In this document: positions 16,303 to 24,195 of the stretch, in pieces
Layout of the letters: each line of letters opens with the position of its first letter
How positions within the stretch are numbered: the first letter of the stretch is position 1
Assembly (NCBI RefSeq): GCF_025971925.1
Contig: NZ_JAPDHV010000008.1
Location: 1-64,000, forward strand
DNA length: 64,000 bases
From: Chryseobacterium oryctis
GTDB taxonomy: Bacteria; Bacteroidota; Bacteroidia; Flavobacteriales; Weeksellaceae
Direction of reading: 5' to 3'
Notes under the pieces: model-generated
Database searches by the model: none
Seen by the model: the letters and a program-made list of their open reading frames with translations, nothing else
What the model was told of the DNA's origin: nothing
Position numbers and translations under genes: made by a program

Positions 16303-16953
16303 ATGCAGGATTCGTTTGTACATAAAGGAAAAAGAAAGAATTTAGTTGATTATCTTCGAAACAGAATCGGGATTTCGGATGAAAACGTACTTTCAGCAAT
16401 GAATGAAGTGCCGAGACACCTTTTTATAGAAAGTATTTTCGAAGATTTTGCTTATGAAGACAGAGCTTTCCCGATTTTGGCGCATCAGACGATTTCGCAT
16501 CCTTCAACCGTTGCAGAACAATCTGAACTCTTACAGGTAAAAGCTGGTGAGAAAGTTTTAGAAATTGGTACGGGTTGTGGTTATCAGACAGCTGTTTTGA
16601 TAGCAATGAAAGCTCTTGTATATACTGTGGAAAGACAGAAAGATTTATTTGATTTTTCTAAAAGAAAACTAAGGGAACTTAATGTGATTCCGAAATTTCA
16701 AAGTTTTGGAGATGGTTTTGCCGGATTGCCGACTTTTGCTCCATTCGACAAAATTATTGTGACTTGCGGAGCATCTGTTTTACCGACAGAATTGCTTAAA
16801 CAGCTAAAAGTGGGAGGGAAAATGGTTATTCCGTTAGGTCCGACGGATGAACAGGTACTGTACAGATTCACGAAAATATCCCCTACAGAATTTGAAAAAG
16901 AAGAGTTTGGAGCTTATAAATTCGTTCCGATGTTGGGAAATACCAATCAGTGA
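16303..16953 (+). CDS. pcm: protein-L-isoaspartate O-methyltransferase
   Basis: A 216-residue SAM-dependent methyltransferase that repairs isoaspartyl residues in ageing proteins, using the free alpha-carboxyl of isoAsp. The PCMT signature is complete: ENVLSAMNEVPRHLFIES, then AHQTISHPSTVAEQSELL, motif I VLEIGTGCGYQTAVL (~84-98), and a post-motif segment FDKIIVTCGAS. Most bacterial relatives begin 10-15 residues before KGKRKNLVDYLR, so the ATG at 16303 is right despite lying only 4 bases after the -7 box. It is divergent from the Gfo/Idh/MocA gene. Confidence 0.95.
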   Translation: MQDSFVHKGKRKNLVDYLRNRIGISDENVLSAMNEVPRHLFIESIFEDFAYEDRAFPILAHQTISHPSTVAEQSELLQVKAGEKVLEIGTGCGYQTAVLIAMKALVYTVERQKDLFDFSKRKLRELNVIPKFQSFGDGFAGLPTFAPFDKIIVTCGASVLPTELLKQLKVGGKMVIPLGPTDEQVLYRFTKISPTEFEKEEFGAYKFVPMLGNTNQ

Positions 16954-17018
16954 TTTCATTAATTTAGATAGTGACAGGTTTCGTATTAATGATTAATTTT
17001 AATAATTAAAATGAAACG

Positions 17019-17414
17019 ATGAGTACTGAGATTCAAAAATATAACAATAACCTGTCTGATACAGATAAATCTATCTGCTTCAAATTATCTGAAATTATCG
17101 ATGAGAACTTAATTGAGGCTGAATCTAAGATTTGGCATGCGCATCCTGTTTGGTTTTTGGAGGGAAATCCTATTGTGGGATATAGTAAACAAAAGAAAGG
17201 AATTCGGCTGATGTTTTGGAGTGGTAAATCTTTTAATGAAGAATTTTTGAATGTTTTGGGTGAAAAGTTTCAGGATGCCTCGGTTTTTTATAATGACATT
17301 TCTGAAATTAATGAAGGAGACATCATAAGAGCTCTTGAAAAATCGGAGAAAATTCAATGGGATTATAAAAATATTGTCAAGAGAAAAGGTGAACTTATTC
17401 AGCTCAAAAAGTGA
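17019..17414 (+). CDS. DUF1801 (YdhG-like) protein
   Basis: A 131-residue cytoplasmic protein of the DUF1801 family, related in fold to frataxin-like and iron-chaperone-like proteins such as YdhG. Recognisable parts are the start helix, KIWHAHPVWFLEGNPIVGYSKQKKGIRLMFWSGKSF in the centre and an alpha-helical end. No enzymatic residues are known for the family. It follows pcm by 65 bases on the same strand without a clear promoter, so read-through from pcm is possible. Confidence 0.75.
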   Translation: MSTEIQKYNNNLSDTDKSICFKLSEIIDENLIEAESKIWHAHPVWFLEGNPIVGYSKQKKGIRLMFWSGKSFNEEFLNVLGEKFQDASVFYNDISEINEGDIIRALEKSEKIQWDYKNIVKRKGELIQLKK

Positions 17415-17488
17415 GGGTAATATTGGAAAATGTTGTAAATTAATACAAATATTTTTTGAATTTATAACTAAAAACTAAATTTCATATC

Positions 17489-17755
17489 ATGGTACCAGAA
17501 AACAATCCTAAAGAGCAGGAAAGAAGATTAGAACAAATAAATTACGATTCCGGTGAAGATATTTTTAATAAAGAAAAGCATATTTCATTAGACGGAGATG
17601 GAAATCCTATTCTTAATGAAAATTTAGACAATGATAAATTAGATAAAGGACTAGATATTCCCGGAATTGAAGATGATGATGCAATGGAAGAAATAGGTTC
17701 TGAGGATGAAGAAAATAATTATTGGAGCCTGAGTGATAATAATGATGATAAATAA
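17489..17755 (+). CDS. small acidic hypothetical protein
   Basis: An 88-residue, highly acidic protein, largely low-complexity in the second half (DKLDKGLDIPGIEDDDAMEEIGSEDEENNYW). The ending NNYWSLSDNNDD and the acidic linker are familiar from short hypothetical proteins in Flavobacteriaceae and Weeksellaceae. It is predicted to be mostly disordered, with no signal peptide. It ends with a clear terminator 36 bases downstream. Function unknown. Confidence 0.65.
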   Translation: MVPENNPKEQERRLEQINYDSGEDIFNKEKHISLDGDGNPILNENLDNDKLDKGLDIPGIEDDDAMEEIGSEDEENNYWSLSDNNDDK

Positions 17756-17790
17756 TGTTTAATTGTAATTTTTATTAATATAACAGGAAG

Positions 17791-17815
17791 CCTTGCAATT
17801 TTAGCAAGGTTTTTT
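17791..17815 (+). terminator. rho-independent terminator
   Basis: CCTTGC (17791-17796), a 7-base loop, GCAAGG (17804-17809) and six T. Confidence 0.75.
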
Positions 17816-17853
17816 ATTTTAGAATAAAGGTTTAATTTTATGTGAAGCTTAAT

Positions 17854-17904
17854 TTCCCTCTTTTGGAGGGGTGGATTCGACCGAAGGGAGAAGACGGGGT
17901 GGTT
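17854..17904 (+). repeat. left inverted repeat framing the DUF559 gene
   Basis: Contains CCCTCttttGGAGGG (a small hairpin), GGAGGGGTGG, and at its inner end GACGGGGTGGTT. The inner and outer parts are the reverse complement of 18344-18387, with an unrelated middle. It ends 22 bases before the ATG. The region is G-rich against an AT-rich background. Confidence 0.7.
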
Positions 17905-17926
17905 AAAAAAACAAAAAGCACAACAA

Positions 17927-18343
17927 ATGGATGAAATTTTAACTGAAATTAATGGAACTTCTATTCGGATTAATTTTGTTGCAAACTTGCCATATAATCC
18001 TCATTTAAAAAAGTTGTTGAGCGGAAAACGAAAAGCCGGAATTCTGAGTGAAGTATTATTTTGGCAGCAGGTTCGTGCAAAAACATTTCATAATATGGAT
18101 TTTGACCGACAAAGAATTATTGGAAATTATATTGTCGATTTTTATGTGAAAAAACTTGGACTGGTTGTAGAGATTGACGGTTGGAGTCATGATGCGAAAC
18201 AGGTTTGTGATGAAGAAAGGCAACGATATCTTGAATCTTTGGGTTTGAAGGTTTTCAGAATAACTGATTTTGATATGAAGAATAATCTACAAATTGTAAT
18301 GAAAGATTTGGAGAATTTTATTATTCAACACTATAGATTTTAA
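17927..18343 (+). CDS. DUF559 endonuclease-domain protein (Vsr-like fold)
   Basis: A 138-residue protein of the DUF559 family, which has the fold of very-short-patch-repair and restriction nucleases. Key strings are LSEVLFWQQVRAK, FDRQRIIGNYIVDFYVKKLGLVVEIDGWSHD and a closing GLKVFRITDFDM. Candidate metal ligands are the Asp in IVDFY and Glu/Asp in VEIDG; the SHD that follows is also typical. The gene fills the space between two inverted repeats almost exactly: 22 bases to the left arm and a stop codon touching the right arm. It therefore looks like a small mobile or domesticated unit. Nuclease activity is inferred, not shown. Confidence 0.85.
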   Translation: MDEILTEINGTSIRINFVANLPYNPHLKKLLSGKRKAGILSEVLFWQQVRAKTFHNMDFDRQRIIGNYIVDFYVKKLGLVVEIDGWSHDAKQVCDEERQRYLESLGLKVFRITDFDMKNNLQIVMKDLENFIIQHYRF

Positions 18344-18387
18344 AACCACCCCGTCAAAAATTCTTTGAATTTTCGCCACCCCTCCAA
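18344..18387 (+). repeat. right inverted repeat framing the DUF559 gene
   Basis: Begins AACCACCCCGTC directly after the TAA and ends with CCCCTCCAAAGGAGGGG, a perfect 7-bp hairpin. Between them is a second hairpin, AAAATTCtttGAATTTT. The ends are the reverse complement of 17854-17904. Confidence 0.7.
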
Positions 18388-18506
18388 AGGAGGGGAACTG
18401 CTCATCACATGAATTTTTCGGTATTTGTTGCATTGTATTTTCCAATTTGAATATCTTTAAAGAATCAAAAGAATTTGATTGTAGAACATTGAACTTAAAA
18501 TAAAAT

Positions 18507-20492
18507 ATGACATTTCAAGAACAGATTCAACAAGGTATACCCAATCAATTACCACAAACAAAACCATACGAAGCAAATATTAATCACGCTCCAAAGCGTA
18601 AAGAAATATTAAGTGAGGAAGAAAAAAAATTGGCACTGAAGAATGCTTTGCGTTATTTCGAACCAAAATTTCATGCGGAATTATTGCCTGAATTTAAGGA
18701 AGAATTAGAAAAATACGGTAGAATATATATGTATCGTTTTCGTCCTGATTACGAGATGAAAGCGAGGCCGATTTCTGAGTATCCAGGAAAATCTGAACAG
18801 GCAAAAGCTATTATGTTAATGATTCAGAACAATTTGGATTATGCAGTGGCGCAACATCCCCATGAACTGATTACTTACGGAGGAAATGGTGCGGTTTTTT
18901 CGAATTGGGCACAGTATTTATTGACAATGAAATATCTGTCGGAAATGACAGACGAACAAACTTTAACGATGTATTCCGGGCATCCGATGGGATTATTTCC
19001 TTCACACAAAGATGCACCGAGAGTTGTTGTAACCAACGGAATGATGATTCCTAATTATTCTAAACCGGATGATTGGGAAAAATTCAATGCTTTGGGTGTA
19101 ACTCAGTACGGACAAATGACCGCGGGAAGTTATATGTACATCGGTCCGCAAGGTATTGTTCACGGAACAACCATTACTGTTCTGAATGCTTTCAGGAAAA
19201 TAAATAAAGAACCAAAAGGCGGACTTTTCGTGACTTCAGGTTTAGGCGGAATGAGCGGTGCTCAGCCAAAAGCAGGAAATATTGCAGGTTGTGTAACGGT
19301 CTGTGCAGAAGTAAATCCTAAGATTACAAAAATTCGTCACGACCAGAAATGGGTGAATGAAATTCATGAAAACCTTGATGAATTGGTAGAAAGAGTAAAA
19401 AAAGCTCAGGAAAATAAAGAAACGGTTTCTTTGGCTTATCTTGGAAATGTAGTGGAAGTTTGGGAAAAGTTTGATGAAGTTGGATTGAAAATAGATATAG
19501 GTTCAGACCAGACTTCGCTTCACAATCCTTGGGCGGGAGGATATTATCCTGTCGGACAAAGTTTTGAAGAATCCAATACAATGATGGCTGAAAATCCTGA
19601 ATTATTCAAAGAAAAAGTTCAGGAAACATTGAGAAGACATGCTGCCGCCATCAATAAACATACGGAAAAAGGAACGTATTTCTTCGATTATGGAAATGCA
19701 TTCTTATTGGAAGCTTCAAGAGCCGGAGCCGATGTAATGGTTGAAAATCCTACGTTGGGAAGAGAATTCAAATTCCCTTCTTATGTTCAGGATATTATGG
19801 GACCAATGTGCTTTGATTATGGCTTCGGGCCATTCCGTTGGGTTTGTACAAGCGGAAAACCTGAAGATTTGAAGAAAACAGACGATATTGCATGTGCGGT
19901 TTTAGAAGAAATTCAGAAAAACTCTCCTGAAGAAATCCAACAACAGATGAAAGATAATATCCAGTGGATAAAAGGAGCACAGGAAAATAATTTGGTGGTG
20001 GGTTCACAGGCTAGAATTTTATATGCCGATGCAGAAGGAAGAATGAAAATCGCTGAGGCTTTCAACAAAGCCATTAAAAATGGGGAAATAGGACCTGTTG
20101 TTTTGGGTAGAGACCATCATGATGTGTCGGGGACGGATTCGCCTTACAGAGAGACTTCCAATATTTATGACGGTTCGAGATTTACAGCGGATATGGCGAT
20201 TCACAATGTGATTGGTGACAGTTTCCGTGGTGCGACCTGGGTTTCTATTCATAATGGAGGTGGAGTAGGCTGGGGAGAAGTGATCAACGGGGGGTTCGGA
20301 ATGTTATTAGACGGAAGTGATGATGCTGACAGAAGGTTGAAATCTATGTTGTTCTGGGATGTTAACAACGGAATTTCAAGACGAAGCTGGGCTAGAAATG
20401 AAGGTGCTATTTTCGCGATTAAAAGAGCAATGGAAGTAGAACCAAAACTGAAAGTTACTCTTCCGAATTTTGTGGATGAAAGTTTATTTTAA
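18507..20492 (+). CDS. hutU: urocanate hydratase
   Basis: A 661-residue urocanase, longer than the ~555-residue proteobacterial enzyme but a size I recall for Bacteroidota. It catalyses NAD-dependent hydration of urocanate to imidazolone propionate in histidine degradation. Conserved segments include YGGNGAVFSNWAQYLL, TAGSYMYIGPQGIVHGTT, the NAD-binding GLGGMSGAQPKAG, the active-site Cys segment FGPFRWVCTSGKP, HHDVSGTDSPYRET, and the near-C-terminal HNGGGVGWGEVINGGFG. No other hut gene is within the window, so the pathway is split. A palindromic repeat follows the stop. Confidence 0.96.
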   Translation: MTFQEQIQQGIPNQLPQTKPYEANINHAPKRKEILSEEEKKLALKNALRYFEPKFHAELLPEFKEELEKYGRIYMYRFRPDYEMKARPISEYPGKSEQAKAIMLMIQNNLDYAVAQHPHELITYGGNGAVFSNWAQYLLTMKYLSEMTDEQTLTMYSGHPMGLFPSHKDAPRVVVTNGMMIPNYSKPDDWEKFNALGVTQYGQMTAGSYMYIGPQGIVHGTTITVLNAFRKINKEPKGGLFVTSGLGGMSGAQPKAGNIAGCVTVCAEVNPKITKIRHDQKWVNEIHENLDELVERVKKAQENKETVSLAYLGNVVEVWEKFDEVGLKIDIGSDQTSLHNPWAGGYYPVGQSFEESNTMMAENPELFKEKVQETLRRHAAAINKHTEKGTYFFDYGNAFLLEASRAGADVMVENPTLGREFKFPSYVQDIMGPMCFDYGFGPFRWVCTSGKPEDLKKTDDIACAVLEEIQKNSPEEIQQQMKDNIQWIKGAQENNLVVGSQARILYADAEGRMKIAEAFNKAIKNGEIGPVVLGRDHHDVSGTDSPYRETSNIYDGSRFTADMAIHNVIGDSFRGATWVSIHNGGGVGWGEVINGGFGMLLDGSDDADRRLKSMLFWDVNNGISRRSWARNEGAIFAIKRAMEVEPKLKVTLPNFVDESLF

Positions 20493-20495
20493 AGC

Positions 20496-20575
20496 GTCAT
20501 TGCGAGGATGAAAGACGAAGCAATCTGCTGGATTTATGATATTATTTTGAATGGATTGCTTCATTCCTCGCAATG
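20496..20575. repeat. palindromic intergenic repeat (CATTGCGAG type)
   Basis: CATTGCGAGGATGAAAGACG...GCAATC (20498-20525) is complementary, with a few bulges, to GATTGC...CCTCGCAATG (20554-20575), giving a long imperfect hairpin around a ~28-base AT-rich loop. I know very similar CATTGCGAGG...GAAGCAATC hairpins as dispersed repeats in many Bacteroidota genomes. This one lies between hutU and its terminator. Confidence 0.6.
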
Positions 20576-20585
20576 ATAAGCCATA

Positions 20586-20615
20586 AAGAAAACCTGCTGT
20601 GAGGCAGGTTTTCTT
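20586..20615. terminator. bidirectional terminator between hutU and the lipoprotein gene
   Basis: AAGAAAACCTGC (20586-20597) and GCAGGTTTTCTT (20604-20615) form a perfect 12-bp stem with a 6-base loop, with T-rich flanks in both directions between convergent genes. Confidence 0.8.
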
Positions 20616-20628
20616 ATCTTGTTTCTTA

Positions 20629-21189
20629 TTATTTTATATGTCCGAATTTTTCGAAAAATTCTTGTCTGCCCTTTTTGCTATAAACATATGGTTCTGAAAA
20701 GGATTTATCCCAATTTTCAAGAATCGATTTGAAATCTTTTCCAATAAACTTCTCAAGTTCTGATTTTCTTATTGAAATTTCATAAACTTTTTTGTCATAC
20801 GGTAAAATGGTATTTACTTCATTTACAAAAGGTAATTTTCGCATTATTCTAACTGAACCATCAATTAATGTCTTTTTAATAGCGTCTCCAGATTCCCAAT
20901 ACGCTTTTAATTCTGACTCTGTTAAGCTTGATTGAGGATTTAGTTCTTTATATTCTTTAAAATTAGAAACATATTTAATAGTTGCTTTTTCATCAATTAA
21001 CTCTACAGTTTTAATTGAACCTCCTGCTCTTAATCTTGAAGCTTCTATTTTAAGTTCTTCAAGTTTTGTATTATTCGTTAGTAGTTTTTCACTTGAAACA
21101 TCTTCTTTAAGATTGGTTTTATTTTCTTTATTCCCACAACTAAATAAAACAAATGATATTACGATTAAAATTAATAATTTAAGTTTCAT
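20629..21189 (-). CDS. hypothetical lipoprotein
   Basis: A 186-residue protein with a lipoprotein signal: a short hydrophobic stretch ending LFSC, followed by GNKENKTN. The mature part is charged and helical, with repeated ELK-type strings and a C-terminal DFKSILENWDKSFSEPYVYSKKGRQ. I do not recognise a family. It lies just beyond cassette repeat copy C, downstream of the DUF262 gene on the same strand. It may belong to the accessory patch, but no repeat follows its own stop, and a terminator ends it. Confidence 0.6.
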   Translation of the reverse strand: MKLKLLILIVISFVLFSCGNKENKTNLKEDVSSEKLLTNNTKLEELKIEASRLRAGGSIKTVELIDEKATIKYVSNFKEYKELNPQSSLTESELKAYWESGDAIKKTLIDGSVRIMRKLPFVNEVNTILPYDKKVYEISIRKSELEKFIGKDFKSILENWDKSFSEPYVYSKKGRQEFFEKFGHIK

Positions 21190-21236
21190 ATTTTATCAAG
21201 TTTAAGTTAGAACCATATTTATCTAATTTTTTTTTA

Positions 21237-21322
21237 GTGGAATGGAAAAATAGCGGTGGCTAAAAAGGTAGAGTAGTTCAGGTTAAACTTAAACCACCAT
21301 TTCGGCAATACGATGTTAGCAG
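21237..21322 (-). repeat. attC-like cassette repeat (copy C)
   Basis: Read on the minus strand it begins TGCTAACATCGTATTGCC seven bases after the stop codon of the DUF262 gene. It continues with TGAACTACTCTAC, TTTTTAGCC and TTCCAC in the same order and spacing as copy A (1008-1094). Only the left ~86 bases are present; the long 3' arm of copy A is missing. GGTGG and CCACC inside it can pair. Confidence 0.65.
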
Positions 21323-21328
21323 TTGTTT

Positions 21329-23194
21329 TTATTTAATTTCCCATACTTCTTTGACAATTTCATAAAGCAACCTACTTCTATATTCCAATGCGTTATTATC
21401 AAAGTTGTCAATAGAAGTGAATTCTAATCCAGTTTTGTTTTTAAAGTCAGAATTAAAATTTGCAAACCTTGAATTTGTTTTATGATAGAATGTGTCTATA
21501 AGTGTTCTCCCCCAAACTAATCCATTATTATAGGTTTTTCTTTTCCCATTGTAATATTGTTCGTTATTTGAAATGATATTATCCATATTGTAAAGGAGTA
21601 GTAATCCGCCAAGTTTGTTTCTTTTTAATTCGAATTCTTCTTCGGTTCTAAAATAATCTTGATTTTGTTTGTTTCTTGATAAAATATGTTCAATATGATA
21701 ACCTGTTTTGTGGCCTGTTTTTGTTGAAATATAATGAACAGAGTTTTCCATTTCTTTATCAGTAGAATCACAAATAAATTTTTCAATTCTAGCAAAGAAG
21801 TACCTTAAAGGTCGTCTATCAATATCTTCGTATCCTCTCATTGCAAATTTATCGTATTCAAGAACTGAACTTACTTCTGTTACATTTCTTGCTTCCTTAA
21901 TTTTTTCAATTATTTGATTGTCAAAAATATTTCTAAATCCAGATGGATTTATATTTAGAAGTAAGGCATTAAGATTATATTGAATTTCAGTAAAATCATT
22001 ACTACTATAAATTCCATTTAAACGCAAGAGCATATAAAGTCTATCAATTTCTTTTGAAATTGTTTCGATTTTTTTCTGCTCTTGTTTGTCATTTACTTCA
22101 CAAGCAGCCAAAATATTTTGATATTGACCAGATAAATCGTTTATATCATAGTTGTAACTTAAGTATAAATAGTCATTTTGCTTAATTCTTGAATAAAGGT
22201 CTGTGTAATAAACAAGATTATTTTCAATAAATGATTTAATATTCTTTAAATGGTTGTCGTCTTTTTTTCTGAATCCCAATTTATTTGCAATTTCATTATC
22301 AGCAAAAATGTATCGGTGATATTCATTGTTGATAGCTTTTTCTATTTCAGCATTTTTTTTGAAAATAAATTTACCTTTTAAGTAGTCAATAAAAAAAGCA
22401 TCCTCATTTCCTCTTATCTTATTCAAAGATTTTTCCCAAATCTCACTGTATTTGTCAGTGTCGTCTTTGTCTAAAGCTCCAACTAATTTTCCTTTTAAAA
22501 TTTCAAAAGGTTTCAATGCGACACCTCTGTCATTGATTACTTCAAAGACCATAGGGGTATCATCTTTTTCGATTTTAAGTTCTACGAGAACAAGTCTTTC
22601 TAAGAAATACATAATAAATGCTTGAAGTTTTTCTTTGGTAAGTTTTTTATCTTCAATGTATTTATCAATATCTGAATATCGGTTAAGTAAATTTTCTTCT
22701 GTAGTGAATTTTAATGGTTTAGTGTAATCATCTTTAGGGTTAGAAATTATATGTTGCATTACACTTCCTCTTTTTTCATTATCAATCCAAAAAATATTTC
22801 CTTTGTATTTGTCTTTTCCAAACACACAATCTTTAAGTGTATCTAATATATTTTCAAAATAATCTTCATTCTCACATGCCAAGTGATATAATTTAGTAGC
22901 AATCAAACAAAGTGTAGTAAGTCTTTGTTGACCATCTACAATATATTCTTTTCCCTCGATTGTGTTAGTAATATAAATATTTAGATAATACCAATTATAT
23001 TTCGCAATAATTTCAGGTGTTAAGTCTTTTTCTTTATGTTCCTCATAAGCAAGATCAAATGAATAAAAAATATCGTCAAGTAATATGTTTACAGTTTCTT
23101 TATTCCAGACATATTCTCTTTGATAAAAGTCAATATAATAAGTTCTTTGTTTTAAACACTTCTCAACAGTTTGATTATTTGGTTGTATGTTCAT
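21329..23194 (-). CDS. DUF262/DUF1524 protein (GmrSD-like, putative type IV restriction or defence)
   Basis: A 621-residue protein. The N-terminal DUF262 domain, a ParB-like NTPase/nuclease fold, shows YYIDFYQREYVWNKETVNILLDDI, then YIVDGQQRLTTLC (the DGQQR motif) and VINDRGVALKPFEILKGKLV. The C-terminal DUF1524 HNH-type domain shows GYHIEHILSRN and LGGLLLLYNMDNI. The pairing is that of GmrSD type IV restriction enzymes, which cut glucosylated phage DNA, and of related stand-alone defence proteins. No partner methylase or second subunit is adjacent. The stop is followed by cassette repeat copy C, marking it as a horizontally mobile gene. Target specificity is unknown. Confidence 0.85.
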   Translation of the reverse strand: MNIQPNNQTVEKCLKQRTYYIDFYQREYVWNKETVNILLDDIFYSFDLAYEEHKEKDLTPEIIAKYNWYYLNIYITNTIEGKEYIVDGQQRLTTLCLIATKLYHLACENEDYFENILDTLKDCVFGKDKYKGNIFWIDNEKRGSVMQHIISNPKDDYTKPLKFTTEENLLNRYSDIDKYIEDKKLTKEKLQAFIMYFLERLVLVELKIEKDDTPMVFEVINDRGVALKPFEILKGKLVGALDKDDTDKYSEIWEKSLNKIRGNEDAFFIDYLKGKFIFKKNAEIEKAINNEYHRYIFADNEIANKLGFRKKDDNHLKNIKSFIENNLVYYTDLYSRIKQNDYLYLSYNYDINDLSGQYQNILAACEVNDKQEQKKIETISKEIDRLYMLLRLNGIYSSNDFTEIQYNLNALLLNINPSGFRNIFDNQIIEKIKEARNVTEVSSVLEYDKFAMRGYEDIDRRPLRYFFARIEKFICDSTDKEMENSVHYISTKTGHKTGYHIEHILSRNKQNQDYFRTEEEFELKRNKLGGLLLLYNMDNIISNNEQYYNGKRKTYNNGLVWGRTLIDTFYHKTNSRFANFNSDFKNKTGLEFTSIDNFDNNALEYRSRLLYEIVKEVWEIK

Positions 23195-23628
23195 ATTTAA
23201 TTTAAGTCTTTCGATTATGTGTGGTGTTTAGGAAAAATAGCTGCTATCGTCACAATTGACGCAATATATTAAGTTAAAATTTTTTTCGTAAATATAAAAT
23301 ACTAATATTATAAATCCTTCCGTATTTTTACGGAAATATTTTCAAATATAATTCGTATTATTTTCAAAATATTACGGTTTTCCGTAATCAGAAATCTTTC
23401 ACTTTAAAATATCTTGTTCACAACTTAAAATTTTATAAAGATTGAATAAGTCCATTGTTTTTATAATTATACAAATTGTGTAATATTTTAAAAATTTACA
23501 AATACCTGAATTGTGCGGATATCTGGGTTTGGACTTAACATAATATTAAAGTTTTAAAAAAAATATTTCTAAATTTTATTGATTTTAACTTTAAATATGT
23601 TAAAATCTTACTTATATTGTTGAAAAAA
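23195..23628. other. AT-rich noncoding region with two related stem-loops
   Basis: No gene is seen between the DUF262 start and the sigma-factor promoter. Two stem-loops of the same motif in opposite orientation are present: TTCCGTA-TTTT-TACGGAA (23318-23335) and ATTACGG-TTTT-CCGTAAT (23371-23388), each with perfect 7-bp arms and a TTTT loop. A smaller inverted repeat, CGTCA-CAAT-TGACG, lies at about 23249-23262. The rest is nearly pure A and T. Confidence 0.5.
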
Positions 23629-23658
23629 TGTAACAATTTGTAAAAGTTGCTACTAACT
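23629..23658 (+). promoter_or_regulatory. ECF-type promoter of sigma gene 1 (TGTAACA-N14-CTACTAACT)
   Basis: TGTAACA (23629-23635), 14 bases, CTACTAACT (23650-23658). The same two blocks at the same distance precede the M4 protease (25063) and a short transcript (27203), and with a slightly changed second block the second sigma gene (27385). The AAC core in the -35 position is typical of ECF promoters. Expected start of transcription is about 23665, 10 bases before the ATG. Confidence 0.65.
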
Positions 23659-23674
23659 ACACAGGGTATAAGCT

Positions 23675-24181
23675 ATGTCTTCACTTGAAAAGGAGTTTTT
23701 AGATAAGATTGAAAAACATAAAGGTGTTATTTTCAAGATTTCTAAAATGTATATGGACAATCAGGACGATCAAAATGATCTCTATCAAGAGATCATTTAT
23801 CAGGCGTGGAAATCATATGGAGATTTCCAAGGGAGAAGTGATTTCTCTACCTGGCTATACCGAACAGCCCTCAATACAGCAATTGTATTTCTCAGAAGCG
23901 AAAAAAAGCGTAGTTTTATACAAAATCAAAGTTTTGATAATCTCAATGTACATCAGGAAAATTATAATGATTCTTATGATGTGAATATGAAGATGATGTA
24001 TGATGCTATTCATCAATTGAGCTCTATTGATAAAGCTCTTATTTTTTTCTTTTTGGAAGATTTTCCGGGTAAAGAGATTGCAAATCAGTTAGGAATAACA
24101 GAAGGTAACGCAAGGGTGAAGCTCAATCGTGCAAAAATGAGGCTGAAGGAGATAATTGAAAAACAGAGAAATATTTTATAA
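23675..24181 (+). CDS. ECF-type RNA polymerase sigma factor (copy 1)
   Basis: A 168-residue sigma-70 family protein with region 2 (~10-80: NDLYQEIIYQAWKSYGDFQGRSDFSTWLYRTALNTAI) and region 4 (~115-160: IDKALIFFFLEDFPGKEIANQLGITEGNARVKLNRAKMRLKE). It lacks sigma regions 1 and 3, as ECF factors do. It is clearly paralogous to the protein at 27432-27926, sharing most of the first 30 residues (FLDKIEKHKG, IFKISKMYMD). A membrane protein starts 14 bases downstream, in the position of an anti-sigma factor. The promoter is one it or its paralogue probably recognises, so positive autoregulation is likely. Confidence 0.92.
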   Translation: MSSLEKEFLDKIEKHKGVIFKISKMYMDNQDDQNDLYQEIIYQAWKSYGDFQGRSDFSTWLYRTALNTAIVFLRSEKKRSFIQNQSFDNLNVHQENYNDSYDVNMKMMYDAIHQLSSIDKALIFFFLEDFPGKEIANQLGITEGNARVKLNRAKMRLKEIIEKQRNIL

Positions 24182-24195
24182 TCAAACACTTAAAA

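Noticed and set aside
15214..16323. Longer version of the Gfo/Idh/MocA gene starting at 16323
   Set aside because: The first 49 codons overlap the divergent pcm start and promoter and precede the natural Rossmann start at 16176.
23709..23984. 91-codon frame inside the first sigma gene
   Set aside because: A +1-frame shadow of the sigma factor, whose regions 2 and 4 are intact.
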